From NCBI GenBank assembly GCA_014055465.1, contig WIAF01000008.1, positions 124,001 through 188,000 of the forward strand: DNA of 64,000 nt, written 5' to 3'. The notes beneath the pieces are model-generated. The model saw nothing but the letters and a program-made list of their open reading frames with translations. It was not told the DNA's origin and made no database searches. The stretch is from Nitrospira sp. CR1.1. Lineage in GTDB: Bacteria; Nitrospirota; Nitrospiria; Nitrospirales; Nitrospiraceae. Below, in pieces: positions 25,890-34,143 of the stretch. How positions within the stretch are numbered: the stretch's first letter is position 1; each line of letters begins with the position of its first letter. Both the position numbers and the translations under genes were made by a program.

Positions 25890-26644
25890 TCCGCCTCACG
25901 GTGCTGGGGTCGGGAACCAATGTTCACCCCACGCGCGCGGCCGCCGGGTACCTCATCCAAACCGATCAGACGTTTCTGCTGGACTTCGGTCCGCGCACGC
26001 TCTCCAACTTGATCAAAAGCGGGGTCGATCGCCACACCGTCACGCACATTCTGTTTTCCCATTTCCACGCGGACCATTTCGCGGATTTTATTCCGTTCTT
26101 CTTTGATGCGGTGATCTTTTGCAAGTATCAGGGCGGGACCAGGCCGCCGCTGACGCTCATTGGCCCGCATGGTACCGCCACGTTGATGCGGGCCATGATG
26201 ACGACGTTCCCGAGTTTCGATCGGGCGCCCTTCCGAGTTACGGTCCGCGAGGTGTCCGATCGCAGCTTCCGGATCGGCGAGACACGCATCACCCCCGCCA
26301 CCGTCGCCCATGCGCCCAAATTACACTGCGTGGGGTACCGGATCGAGTATCAGAATCGCGTGGTGGCCTATTCAGGGGACTCGTTGTATTGCGAGAGTCT
26401 GGTTCGGCTCTGCCACGAGGCTGATCTCGCCGTGCTCGACTGCTCTTTTCCCGAGAACCGGCCAGGAGCCGGGCATCTACATGCGGGCCTTTGCGGCCGC
26501 GTGGCACAGGAAGCCGGCGTCAACCAGCTGATCCTGTCGCATTTTTATCCGATTGCTGAACGGTTTGATGTTCGCAGGCAGGCGAAACACCATTTCCCGG
26601 GACGGGTCAGAATGGCGCGGGACCTGCTCAAGCTGCGGAGCTAA
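25886..26644 (+). CDS. MBL-fold metal-dependent hydrolase (RNase Z-like)
   Basis: A 252-residue metallo-beta-lactamase-fold protein similar to RNase Z/arylsulfatase-type enzymes. Metal ligands are seen in FSHFHADHFADF (HxHxDH, about residues 57-62), a later His near TVAHAPKL, the Asp of YSGDS and the C-terminal His of LSHFYP. The short length and absence of the RNase Z exosite arm mean that tRNA processing is not assured; a small-molecule hydrolase is as likely. The gene overlaps its marR partner upstream by four bases. A partial copy of the intergenic repeat follows 20 bases after the stop. Confidence 0.9.
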   Translation: MIRLTVLGSGTNVHPTRAAAGYLIQTDQTFLLDFGPRTLSNLIKSGVDRHTVTHILFSHFHADHFADFIPFFFDAVIFCKYQGGTRPPLTLIGPHGTATLMRAMMTTFPSFDRAPFRVTVREVSDRSFRIGETRITPATVAHAPKLHCVGYRIEYQNRVVAYSGDSLYCESLVRLCHEADLAVLDCSFPENRPGAGHLHAGLCGRVAQEAGVNQLILSHFYPIAERFDVRRQAKHHFPGRVRMARDLLKLRS

Positions 26645-26663
26645 CCGAGACAAATTTTCTGCA

Positions 26664-26708
26664 CGAGGCGAGAACGCAGCTGGCGGACTTTTTCAGCATC
26701 CTTCTAAA
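26664..26708 (-). repeat. Partial copy (left arm) of the inverted-repeat element
   Basis: Read on the minus strand from 26708 down to 26664 this stretch gives TTTAGAAGGATGCTGAAAAA followed by GTCCGCCAGCTGCGTTCTCG and CCTCG. It aligns with positions 34146-34189 of the element at 34144-34354 with only about six differences, and diverges after that. It fills the space between two convergent genes and includes the TAG stop codon of the SirB1-type gene. It is probably a decayed or single-arm copy of the same repeat. Confidence 0.7.
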
Positions 26709-27564
26709 GCCCCTCTTCGCGCTGTTCACACCCCAATATCTCCACGAACCGCGGCAAGCGGTGCTTTTTGAGAGGCTCGTCGAGTTTATTGTAGATGGCG
26801 AGCAGGTTTTTGATCATGCGGGCCAAAATCGCTCTGGTCGGGCTTTTCTGCAGAAAACGGTCTTCGAACCCGTAGCCGGCTTCGGTGAGAAAGCGCGCGC
26901 AGTTTTTCTCTGTCAGCAACGCGCCGCCGTTGAAACAATCGATGAAAATTTTGTACCGGTCCGAATCGAACTTCACCAGGAAATGGCCGGGCATCCCGAT
27001 CCCGTGCACCGGCAACTGCAACCGCTGGCCGATTAGGAGATAGACTGTCGAGAGACTGATCGGGATACCCGTCCGGCGATCGATCACGCAATTCAGATAA
27101 CTGTTCTCGACTTCGTAATAGTTCTTGGTGTTTCCCTTGAATCCGGCTTGCGTGAATAAGTAACGGTTGAGTGCTCTGACCGTCTCTTCACCGGAGACAC
27201 GGGAGCCGATCTGTTCCCGGACATCCTGCGCCATACGATCCAATTGGCGCCGGTAGGCCTGCACATCCAGCGTTGGATAGGCATAGCGCGCGAGGATGAA
27301 CGCGCCGGTTTCCAGGTCCACCTGGTCATCGGGTAACGCGATCAGATCGCGGAGCTCCTCCTCCAGCCTCGTCCCGCGGATTTCCTCCAAGACGGTGACG
27401 ATGCGATCGGCCATCTCCGGCTGCTCAATTTCCGCCTCCTGGAGCAGCGGGACGGCGCAGTCGCCGTAGTCAATCAATTTCCCGCTAATCGTTTTGACGA
27501 TCCGCTCATCCTCGTCACTGAGGAGCCGGATCAAGGCGCGGATTTGACTTTCGTTCACGAACAT
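26704..27564 (-). CDS. SirB1/transglutaminase-like family protein
   Basis: A 286-residue cytoplasmic protein. An N-terminal helical part (about 1-90) has HEAT-like character (IRALIRLLSDEDERIVKTI). The SirB1/YchA-type transglutaminase-like core (about 90-250) shows the family signature FKGNTKNYYEVENSYLN, RRTGIPISLSTVYLLIG, LPVHGIGMPGHFLVKF and FIDCFNGG. The classic Cys-His-Asp triad of active transglutaminases is not obvious in this family, so an enzymatic role is doubtful. The ATG at 27564 is chosen because GAGG lies just upstream; an upstream TTG is in frame. It follows the ABC exporter genes by 26 bases. The stop codon lies inside a repeat copy. Confidence 0.88.
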   Translation of the reverse strand: MFVNESQIRALIRLLSDEDERIVKTISGKLIDYGDCAVPLLQEAEIEQPEMADRIVTVLEEIRGTRLEEELRDLIALPDDQVDLETGAFILARYAYPTLDVQAYRRQLDRMAQDVREQIGSRVSGEETVRALNRYLFTQAGFKGNTKNYYEVENSYLNCVIDRRTGIPISLSTVYLLIGQRLQLPVHGIGMPGHFLVKFDSDRYKIFIDCFNGGALLTEKNCARFLTEAGYGFEDRFLQKSPTRAILARMIKNLLAIYNKLDEPLKKHRLPRFVEILGCEQREEGL

Positions 27565-27590
27565 GGAGGATCCTCGGTGCGTAACCCTGC

Positions 27591-28370
27591 TCACCCGATC
27601 GCCCGCCGGAAGGCCCGCGCACCACCATAGAGACAGATCGCATCGAACAACACCATCACGCCGATCACCATTCCGACATGGGGCAAGGCCTCAGCCCACC
27701 CCTGAAGAATGAGCGGACGGACAGCATCAATGGCCCAGGTCATGGGATTGAACTGGGCGAGAAATCCCATCCAGCCCGGCATGGCCGCCAACGGCACTAA
27801 GGCTGAGCTCAGGAAAATCATCGGCAGAGAGAGGAAGCCGAGAACGGAAAAGAAATCGCCATGGCTCTTGACGGAAAAGGCCATAGCCATCGAGATGGCG
27901 GTTAAGCCCACCCCGAACATCATGCCGATGAGCAAAATCGTCGCCACCCCCGCCAAGCCGGTGACCGGCTGCACGCCGAAGAGCCAGGCCACAGCCAGGA
28001 TGACCAACACCTGCAGCGAGGTGATGGTGGTCACAAAGATGAACCGGCTCAGGATGACTGAGGTTCGATGAATCGGCGTGGACATCAGCCGCTCCAGAAA
28101 ACCGTTTTCCTTGTCGAAGAGGAGATCGACGCCGCCGGCCAATCCGTTATTGAGCACGGTCATGACCACGACCCCGGCGGTCAGAAAGCTGATGTAGCTC
28201 GACGATTGGGTCACCTGCATGTCCGCCGCGCGTTGAAACAGGTTGCCGAAGAAGATCAGCCAGAACAACATCGGCTGCACCAGCGTAAACAGCATGCTGA
28301 ACTTTTCCCGGCTCAGCCGCCGCACCCAGCGCATCGTCAATGCGCGAATTTCCTGCGAATATTCTTTCAT
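27591..28370 (-). CDS. ABC-2 type transporter permease
   Basis: A 259-residue inner-membrane protein with six membrane segments and the ABC-2 signature in the C-terminal half (LPMIFLSSALVPLAAMPGWMGFLAQFNPMTWAIDAVR). It forms the channel of an exporter with the ATPase encoded just upstream (gap 29 bases). Systems of this DrrA/DrrB type export drugs, lipids or polyketides; the substrate is unknown here. The order Lon-N protein, ATPase, permease, SirB1-like on one strand with gaps under 30 bases suggests one transcript. Confidence 0.93.
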   Translation of the reverse strand: MKEYSQEIRALTMRWVRRLSREKFSMLFTLVQPMLFWLIFFGNLFQRAADMQVTQSSSYISFLTAGVVVMTVLNNGLAGGVDLLFDKENGFLERLMSTPIHRTSVILSRFIFVTTITSLQVLVILAVAWLFGVQPVTGLAGVATILLIGMMFGVGLTAISMAMAFSVKSHGDFFSVLGFLSLPMIFLSSALVPLAAMPGWMGFLAQFNPMTWAIDAVRPLILQGWAEALPHVGMVIGVMVLFDAICLYGGARAFRRAIG

Positions 28371-28399
28371 AACCCGGTCCGTACGCTCCTCGGCGACAA

Positions 28400-29371
28400 T
28401 TATGAGTCTTCGGCCTTCGGCTGATCGTCCTTGATAGACCGCCCGGTGTGGGCAATAAACACGTCATCCAACCGTGGTCGATGGTAGTCGATAAACTCCA
28501 GCTGGCACGTCAGGCGATTGGCTGCTTCGAGGATAGCCGGCAAGGCCTTTTCCGGAGAGTCCACACGAATGTCCAGTCCGTTCTGCCTGGTCGTGACGGC
28601 ACGAATGGCCGGAAGGTCCCTCACGGCAGCGGCCAGCTTCTCGACGCGATCCTGTTCGCGCACCGTCAACGACACGAGATCTCCGCCCAACCCGACTTTC
28701 AATTCACCGGGAGCCCCCAGGGCCTTGATCCGTCCCCCGTCGATGATGGCGATCCGGTCGCACAGCTGATCGGCCTCATCCAGATAATTGGTCGTCATCA
28801 CCACGGTGATGCCCCGCTCCCGCATCGCCCGCACATGGTCCCAGATGCGCAAACGACTTTGCACGTCCAGCCCGAGCGTCGGCTCGTCAAGGAAGAGGAT
28901 TTTGGGATCGGGCAGTAACCCGCACGCAATGTCCAGCTTACGCTTCATGCCGCCGGAATAGGTCTTGGCAGGGCGATCAGCCTGCTGCTCCAGTTCCACT
29001 AATTTTAACAGTTGAGGAATTCGCCGGGCTGCGTCTTCCGCCGAGAGATGGTAGAGGTCGGCAAGCAGTTCAAGATGTTCCCGGCCGGTTAGAAACCGAT
29101 CGATGGCTCGCTCCTGGGGTACATAGCCGATGGTCTGCCTGACACGGTCCGCATCTTTCACTGAGTCCAGGCCGAAAATCTTGGCCGATCCCGAGGTAGG
29201 GTTGAGCAGGGTGATCAGAATGCGAAGCGTGGTGCTCTTGCCCGCGCCGTTCGGTCCGAGCAGGCCGAAAATCTCTCCAGTGTAGACCTGGAACGAGAGG
29301 TCATCGACAGCCCGCACCTTGTCGTACGTCTTCCCGAGGTGGGACACTTCAATAGCGACCGGCCGCGACAT
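28400..29371 (-). CDS. ABC transporter ATP-binding protein (DrrA type)
   Basis: A 323-residue ATPase with Walker A GPNGAGKST (about 41-49), Q-loop near YVPQERAI, signature YSGGMKRKLDIA, Walker B ILFLDEPTLGLD and H-loop VVMTTNYLDEA. The C-terminal extension of about 90 residues is the DUF4162-like domain seen in DrrA-type exporters. It powers the ABC-2 permease encoded next. The ATG at 29371 shares a base with the stop of the Lon-N gene (TGATG) and has GGATGGGG upstream; ATG 29380 is also in frame. Confidence 0.95.
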   Translation of the reverse strand: MSRPVAIEVSHLGKTYDKVRAVDDLSFQVYTGEIFGLLGPNGAGKSTTLRILITLLNPTSGSAKIFGLDSVKDADRVRQTIGYVPQERAIDRFLTGREHLELLADLYHLSAEDAARRIPQLLKLVELEQQADRPAKTYSGGMKRKLDIACGLLPDPKILFLDEPTLGLDVQSRLRIWDHVRAMRERGITVVMTTNYLDEADQLCDRIAIIDGGRIKALGAPGELKVGLGGDLVSLTVREQDRVEKLAAAVRDLPAIRAVTTRQNGLDIRVDSPEKALPAILEAANRLTCQLEFIDYHRPRLDDVFIAHTGRSIKDDQPKAEDS

Positions 29372-30060
29372 CAGCCCCATCCTTCGGCGCCGTGCCGTTC
29401 TGCCAGTTTGAACTGAATCAAATCGCTGAGGCGGCGGGCTTGCTGCGGCACATGCTCCGCTTCCAGCAAAAACTGTTTTTCCAGCGGAGTACAGTCGAGA
29501 TAGGTCGAAAGCGAATTCACGAACACCTCGTCGCTCACATCGGGCCGGATCAAACTGTGCAACGGTGAGGCCTCCTCTTCAGCTTTCAGATATTCATCGA
29601 GCACCCGCACCAGGTACCGGCGCAAGGCCTGGTCGAGAGACAGGGATCCGTCGCGAGGCTTCAAGGTGATGCGGGCTTCGCGATAGCTTTTCTCAAAGAA
29701 TTCTTCATGGATTTCGTAGCGTTCAAGGCCTTGCAACAGGATGTTGGACCGGCCGTCGGGCAGCACTTGTACGCTCGCCAATCGCCCGACACAGCCCACG
29801 GAAAAAATCGGCGGATTGCCCTCGTACTGTTCCTCCCAGCCCTCCTTCAACAACGCCATGCCGATACATTGCCCTGCCGCAGCCGCATCCGCTACCATCT
29901 GGCGGTACCGCGGTTCGAACACGTGGAGCGGGAGATAGGTCTTGGGAAAGAAGACGACGTTCGGAAGAGGAAATAACGGAATGCGTTCCGGGACAGGAAA
30001 TGGTTGAACTTTTCCCGACAATTCCCGGTTCGACGGCTCACGTTCAGGCTCAGGAAACAT
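29371..30060 (-). CDS. Lon N-terminal (LON substrate-binding) domain protein
   Basis: A 229-residue protein consisting only of the LON N-terminal PUA-like domain (IPLFPLPNVVFFPKTYLPLHVFEPRYRQMV near residues 27-58, VGCVGRLASVQVLPDGRSNILLQGLERYEI) plus a helical C-terminal part. The AAA+ ATPase and Ser-Lys protease domains of Lon are absent; this is the usual stand-alone form, not a truncation. It is thought to bind unfolded or partner proteins, but its job in bacteria is poorly defined. It is the first gene of the unit that continues with the ABC exporter, to which it is coupled by TGATG. Confidence 0.9.
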   Translation of the reverse strand: MFPEPEREPSNRELSGKVQPFPVPERIPLFPLPNVVFFPKTYLPLHVFEPRYRQMVADAAAAGQCIGMALLKEGWEEQYEGNPPIFSVGCVGRLASVQVLPDGRSNILLQGLERYEIHEEFFEKSYREARITLKPRDGSLSLDQALRRYLVRVLDEYLKAEEEASPLHSLIRPDVSDEVFVNSLSTYLDCTPLEKQFLLEAEHVPQQARRLSDLIQFKLAERHGAEGWG

Positions 30061-30238
30061 GGCTCACGATAGCTGATGCTTTGCAAAATTGTCAACGCTG
30101 CCGCCAGGCCGCATCGCGTGACGAATCATCATAAAACGTGCATGAATACTGACGTTTTGACGACTGTCCATCAAAAAAGACAGTGGGACCGGACGAGTCC
30201 ATGCGAAATGGCCTGAAGGAGCGGATACTGATTTCGCC

Positions 30239-31378
30239 ATGACGAGAGGACGCCTCGCCTGCTCGATGTTCCTCCTGACCCTGGCAGGACTGCCCTCCCT
30301 CACCGCGCAGTCCGTCGCGACTGAGGAGGCCCCTCACGCCTTCGACATGGCCGTGCCGGGATATCACTATCGGTTTCCCGATGACCATGGAGCGCACGAA
30401 CGGTTCCGGACTGAATGGTGGTACTACACCGGTCATCTCACCGCAGCCGACGGCCGCCGGTTCGGATTTGAACTGACTTTTTTTCGACGGGGCATTCCTC
30501 CTGATCAGGTTCACACGTTGCCATCCAGGTGGTCCATTCAGCAACTCTATCTGTCCCATTTCGCCCTGACCGATTTGGGCGCCGGCCGCTTTTATTACGC
30601 CGATAAAGTCAGTCGCGAAGGACTCGGGAAGGCCGGAGCAGAGACAGGCCGGTTGCACGTGTGGGTGGACCGCTGGTCCCTGCTGATGGATGATCGGACG
30701 ACACCGAGCCATCGGCTCCAGGCCGACACCGACGACTTTGCGATCGATCTCGATGTCGTTCCCGAAAAACAGCCGGTCGTGCATGGGCGGGACGGCATCA
30801 GCCGTAAAGGCGCCGATGCCGGGCAGGCCTCGCACTATTATTCACTCACCCGCCTCGCGACCGGAGGGCAGATTCGAATCGGCGCCGACACCTTCGCCGT
30901 CACCGGCCTCAGCTGGATGGATCATGAATTCGGCTCGGCCGATCTTGGGCACGATGTGGTGGGATGGGATTGGTTCAGCCTCCAGCTCAGCGACTCCACG
31001 GAACTGATGTGGTATTCCCTGCGACGCGCCGATGGATCGAGCGACCCGGTCTCAAGCGGCACCCTGGTCCTGGCCGACGGGCGCGCACATCCACTCGACG
31101 CGCAGGATCTCGCCATTCAACCACTGGCCTACTGGACCAGTCCGCGATCCAAAGGCCAGTACCCGCAACGATGGCGACTCACTGCGCCTTCCATAGGAAT
31201 TGATTTGACGGTGGAGTCGCTCCTCGCGGATCAGGAATTGGATACGGCCCGCAGCACTCGCGTGATCTATTGGGAAGGGGCGGTGTCTGCCTCAGGCCAG
31301 GCGCGAGGCGCGCCCGTAACAGGACGCGGCTATGTGGAAATGACCGGGTATGCCGAACGCTTCACCCCGCGCCTGTGA
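30239..31378 (+). CDS. Secreted lipocalin-like protein (AttH/carotenoid 1,2-hydratase-like)
   Basis: A 379-residue protein with an N-terminal signal peptide (about residues 1-23). The remainder is the double lipocalin-like AttH/CrtC fold, with diagnostic ERFRTEWWYYTGHL near residue 60, FGFELTFFR, GLSWMDHEFGS and GWDWFSLQLSD. Carotenoid 1,2-hydratase CrtC adds water to carotenoids in phototrophs; most proteins of this wider family are periplasmic lipid-binding proteins, often next to LolCDE-like ABC transporters. No such transporter and no carotenoid genes lie nearby, so the ligand is open. The gene is divergent from the Lon-N gene across 178 bases. Confidence 0.86.
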   Translation: MTRGRLACSMFLLTLAGLPSLTAQSVATEEAPHAFDMAVPGYHYRFPDDHGAHERFRTEWWYYTGHLTAADGRRFGFELTFFRRGIPPDQVHTLPSRWSIQQLYLSHFALTDLGAGRFYYADKVSREGLGKAGAETGRLHVWVDRWSLLMDDRTTPSHRLQADTDDFAIDLDVVPEKQPVVHGRDGISRKGADAGQASHYYSLTRLATGGQIRIGADTFAVTGLSWMDHEFGSADLGHDVVGWDWFSLQLSDSTELMWYSLRRADGSSDPVSSGTLVLADGRAHPLDAQDLAIQPLAYWTSPRSKGQYPQRWRLTAPSIGIDLTVESLLADQELDTARSTRVIYWEGAVSASGQARGAPVTGRGYVEMTGYAERFTPRL

Positions 31379-31451
31379 ATGTCCCTCACATTCACTCGCT
31401 GTCGCACCTTGACTCAGTCGCTACGCTGTGATTAGGTCTGCGACCACCGTG

Positions 31452-32501
31452 ATGTCCTTATGCACTCGAATGGCGAGCCTGCTCCGGCAATCAGTTTGCC
31501 TCATCAGCTTCCTGCTCCTGGCCTGCGGCAGCCGTGAATCGGCCGTGGTCTCAATCGCGCTCCACCCGTCGAACCCCAATATTGTCTATGTGGCCACGAA
31601 CGATGCCGTACATAAGACCCGGGACGGCGGCGCGACCTGGGAACAGTTTCCGGCGTTCACCGCTCGCCGCGTCACGACCCTGGCAATAGACCCGAAACTC
31701 CCTGCCACAGTCTACGCCGGCACCATGGGCGACGCGATTTACAAGAGTCCCGACGGCGGCCAGCATTGGCTCCCCCACAACGTCGGACTCAAAGAACACG
31801 TCTCGTTCATCAATGAAATCATCTTTCATCCCCAGAACACCGAACTGCTCTACCTCGCCACAACCGTCGGCGCCTTCATCTCCAAAAACGGAGGGCGGGA
31901 ATGGGAAGAACGGATGGCAGGGATGAAGGAAGTGCATATCGTGACCTGCATCACCATGGATCCCCAACATCCCCGCGTGTTGTATGCGGGAACCACAGGC
32001 GGCACCTATCGCAGCGAAGACGGCGGCACGAGCTGGCAAAAAAAGAATACCGGGCTCATACCCGAGGATGTGCTAAACGCCGCCATGGCGTTGGGCGTGA
32101 ATGTGCTGGCGGTTGATCCGCGGAATTCGGAGATGGTCTATGCCGCCACCACCAAGGGATTGTTTCGATCCGGCAATCGCGGCGAGCATTGGGAACAGAT
32201 CGGGGAAGGATTATCAAACCAATTCATCAGTACGCTGGCGTTGCATCCCACGGACGCCAATATCTTTTACATCGGTGGGACGGATGGCGTGCGGAAAACC
32301 ATTGATGGCGGAAAAACCTGGCAACCGCACAATGAGGGACTGACAACCTTGAATATCCGCACGATCAGCCTCAGCCCGAGTGATCCCCAAGTGCTCTACC
32401 TCGGCACCAACGGAAGCGGATTATACCGATCGTCCGACGGGGGCCAACATTGGGCACCGGTTCCACTCACCGGGCCAGGCAAACCCGTCCCCGCGCCATA
32501 A
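31452..32501 (+). CDS. Beta-propeller lipoprotein with seven BNR/Asp-box repeats
   Basis: A 349-residue exported lipoprotein: a hydrophobic signal followed by the lipobox LLACGS (Cys about residue 27). The mature part carries seven Asp-box-like repeats at regular spacing (RDGGATW, PDGGQHW, KNGGREW, EDGGTSW, GNRGEHW, IDGGKTW, SDGGQHW), alternating with VYAGT/LYLGT strands, which predicts a single seven-bladed propeller of the sialidase/YCF48/VPS10 type. Such propellers bind ligands or proteins; no sialidase active site is evident. The start is uncertain (ATG 31452, ATG 31470 or GTG 31428). A histidine phosphatase gene follows 20 bases later. Confidence 0.87.
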   Translation: MSLCTRMASLLRQSVCLISFLLLACGSRESAVVSIALHPSNPNIVYVATNDAVHKTRDGGATWEQFPAFTARRVTTLAIDPKLPATVYAGTMGDAIYKSPDGGQHWLPHNVGLKEHVSFINEIIFHPQNTELLYLATTVGAFISKNGGREWEERMAGMKEVHIVTCITMDPQHPRVLYAGTTGGTYRSEDGGTSWQKKNTGLIPEDVLNAAMALGVNVLAVDPRNSEMVYAATTKGLFRSGNRGEHWEQIGEGLSNQFISTLALHPTDANIFYIGGTDGVRKTIDGGKTWQPHNEGLTTLNIRTISLSPSDPQVLYLGTNGSGLYRSSDGGQHWAPVPLTGPGKPVPAP

Positions 32502-32521
32502 AGAGGCCCGCTGGATCACCG

Positions 32522-33130
32522 ATGCCGACGCTGCTGCTCATCCGCCATGGAGAAACCGACTGGAATCGATCGGGACAAGTCATGGGGAACCAGCCGATCC
32601 CTCTGAACCGCACCGGCGAACAACAGGCCTGCGCCTGTGCCGACATGCTGGCGCAGACCCCGATCGCAGGCATCTACACCAGCCCTGTCTTGCGCGCCGT
32701 GCAAACCGCCGAAATTGTCGGTCGCATGCATGCAGTCCCGGTGCATCATACGCCGGGACTGAGCGAGATCGGCGTGGGTGATTGGATCAATCGGTACTGG
32801 AAAGAGTTAGATGAGGACCCGGCCAAGCGGGACTGATATCTGCACCCGGACCGGGCCCGCCCTTCAGGCGGTGAAACGCTCTGCGACGTGCAACAGCGTG
32901 CCGTTACAGCAGTCGAGCAGGCGCTGCAAATGGCGCAAGATGGACCCTACGTGTTTGTGTCCCATGGCGACGTCATTCGGGCGCTGCTGGCCCATTATCT
33001 CCGGCTCGATTTGAATGCGCTGCGTCATGCACGTATTGACCATGCGGGGGTAAGCGGACTCGAAGTGACCGAATCCGCCACCCACCTGCTGTTCCTCAAC
33101 CATCGACCCGGCCTACACAGGCTGGCGTGA
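32522..33130 (+). pseudogene. Histidine phosphatase (phosphoglycerate mutase-like) interrupted by an in-frame TGA
   Basis: Conceptual translation gives a 202-residue histidine phosphatase split by one TGA at 32834-32836 (codon 105). Before it lies the catalytic RHGE motif (LLIRHGETDWN), the NxPLNxTGxxQA segment and SPVLRAVQTA. After it, in the same frame with no shift, come YLHPDRARPSGGETL and the second catalytic His in FVSHGDVIRALL, then a normal C-terminus. The relatives have Trp at this place (DWYLHPD), so TGG to TGA is the simplest explanation. The first 104-residue product would lack the second His and be inactive. TGA serves as an ordinary stop in neighbouring genes. A sequencing or assembly error cannot be excluded. 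Confidence 0.8.
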
Positions 33131-33146
33131 ACCGCTTACCATCCCT

Positions 33147-33626
33147 TTACTGGTGAGCGGCAGTTCCCTCCGAACCTTTCCCGTAATAGCGGCTGCCATA
33201 CCGCTTCAATTCTTCGGACAACGCGGTCCATTCCTCGGCCGTCAATAAGGCTTTCATCTTGAACCGGAGCCCCAGGATTTTTGCGGATGAACGCATCCGG
33301 TTGTTATTCAGTTCGTCGAGGATCTTGGTGAACTCCTCAGGCGAAGCCGAATAGTTCGCATTCAACTCATAGAGCGCGCGATGAGACTGGCGGTGCTGTT
33401 CCCGGGCCGACTTAATCTCGGCGATCATCTCTCCCATCACCACATTCACCTGCTTGACGGTTTCCGGATTCTTGACATGTTTGTCAACCAGCCCGCTCAC
33501 GTCCTGAGACGCTTTGCTCCAGTAGTAATCTCCTTTGGCATGCTCATAACTTCCATGATGGTGGGAACAACCGGCCAGACCGGTCACCAGCACTCCGACG
33601 AGAAGAACCAGGGATCGATACCTCAT
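33147..33626 (-). CDS. Periplasmic lipoprotein, Spy/CpxP-like helical type
   Basis: A 159-residue lipoprotein with a short signal and lipobox LAGCS (Cys about 19), a His-rich start of the mature protein (SHHHGSYEHA) and then an almost entirely helical region. The C-terminal half has the feel of LTxxQ/Spy-type proteins (NNRMRSSAKILGLRFKMKALLTAEEWTAL). Spy/CpxP relatives are periplasmic chaperones or metal sensors, and the HHH motif could bind metal; both are inference. The ATG at 33626 is preceded by GGAGGG at good spacing; the longer frame to 33782 is not supported. It converges with the broken phosphatase gene. Confidence 0.8.
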   Translation of the reverse strand: MRYRSLVLLVGVLVTGLAGCSHHHGSYEHAKGDYYWSKASQDVSGLVDKHVKNPETVKQVNVVMGEMIAEIKSAREQHRQSHRALYELNANYSASPEEFTKILDELNNNRMRSSAKILGLRFKMKALLTAEEWTALSEELKRYGSRYYGKGSEGTAAHQ

Positions 33627-33733
33627 CACACCCTCCATTGAAAAAATGACCGCCTCGCACGAAAACGCGTTGCGCCGCAGCTCGTTCCTCCCGTAAGCTT
33701 CCCGGAACACCTGACAGGGCAAGGAGTACCGGC

Positions 33734-34090
33734 ATGGGGGAACAGCAGGCATCTCAACGCGGAACAGGGCCGGTCGAATCACTCCGGAATGAATTCCGTC
33801 AACACCTCGATGTGTTTTACAGCCGCCTCAAACTGGCGGCCCCCTATGACAGCGTCGAAAAGGCTCTGGGGACCCTCACCGCCATACTCAAAGCCTTGCC
33901 GCCGGAGGATCTCCAAGGTCTGGGCACGGACACGACCCGACGATGGACCCATTTCCGGCAGGCTTTTGTCGAGTCGGGCCTGAGCCAGAAACATCGCGGA
34001 ATCATCGCAGGCCTGGCACGATCCGGCACCCCGCCGGACCTGCCGCCGGAATTCGACTATCTGCTGGATCTGTATCGCACCAGAGCTTAG
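33734..34090 (+). CDS. Hypothetical protein with strong ribosome-binding site
   Basis: A 118-residue soluble, helical protein that I do not recognise. It has no cysteines, signal peptide or membrane segment. AAGGAG at 33721-33726, seven bases before the ATG at 33734, supports a real, well-translated gene and this start. It is divergent from the lipoprotein gene (107 bases between starts) and is followed by the inverted-repeat element 53 bases after its stop. Confidence 0.75.
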   Translation: MGEQQASQRGTGPVESLRNEFRQHLDVFYSRLKLAAPYDSVEKALGTLTAILKALPPEDLQGLGTDTTRRWTHFRQAFVESGLSQKHRGIIAGLARSGTPPDLPPEFDYLLDLYRTRA

Positions 34091-34143
34091 CGCCCATCTT
34101 CACGATGGCGTACCGGACTCCCAACGCCCCCTTATTGGAATCA

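Noticed and set aside
32834-32871. Selenocysteine insertion at the TGA of the histidine phosphatase
   Set aside because: The hairpin downstream lacks a G at the start of its loop, the family is not known for selenoproteins, and Trp fits the position. A nonsense change or error is simpler.
32522-33130. Frameshift as cause of the split phosphatase
   Set aside because: The two halves are in the same frame, 51 bases (17 codons) from the stop to the next start-like codon; only the TGA interrupts.
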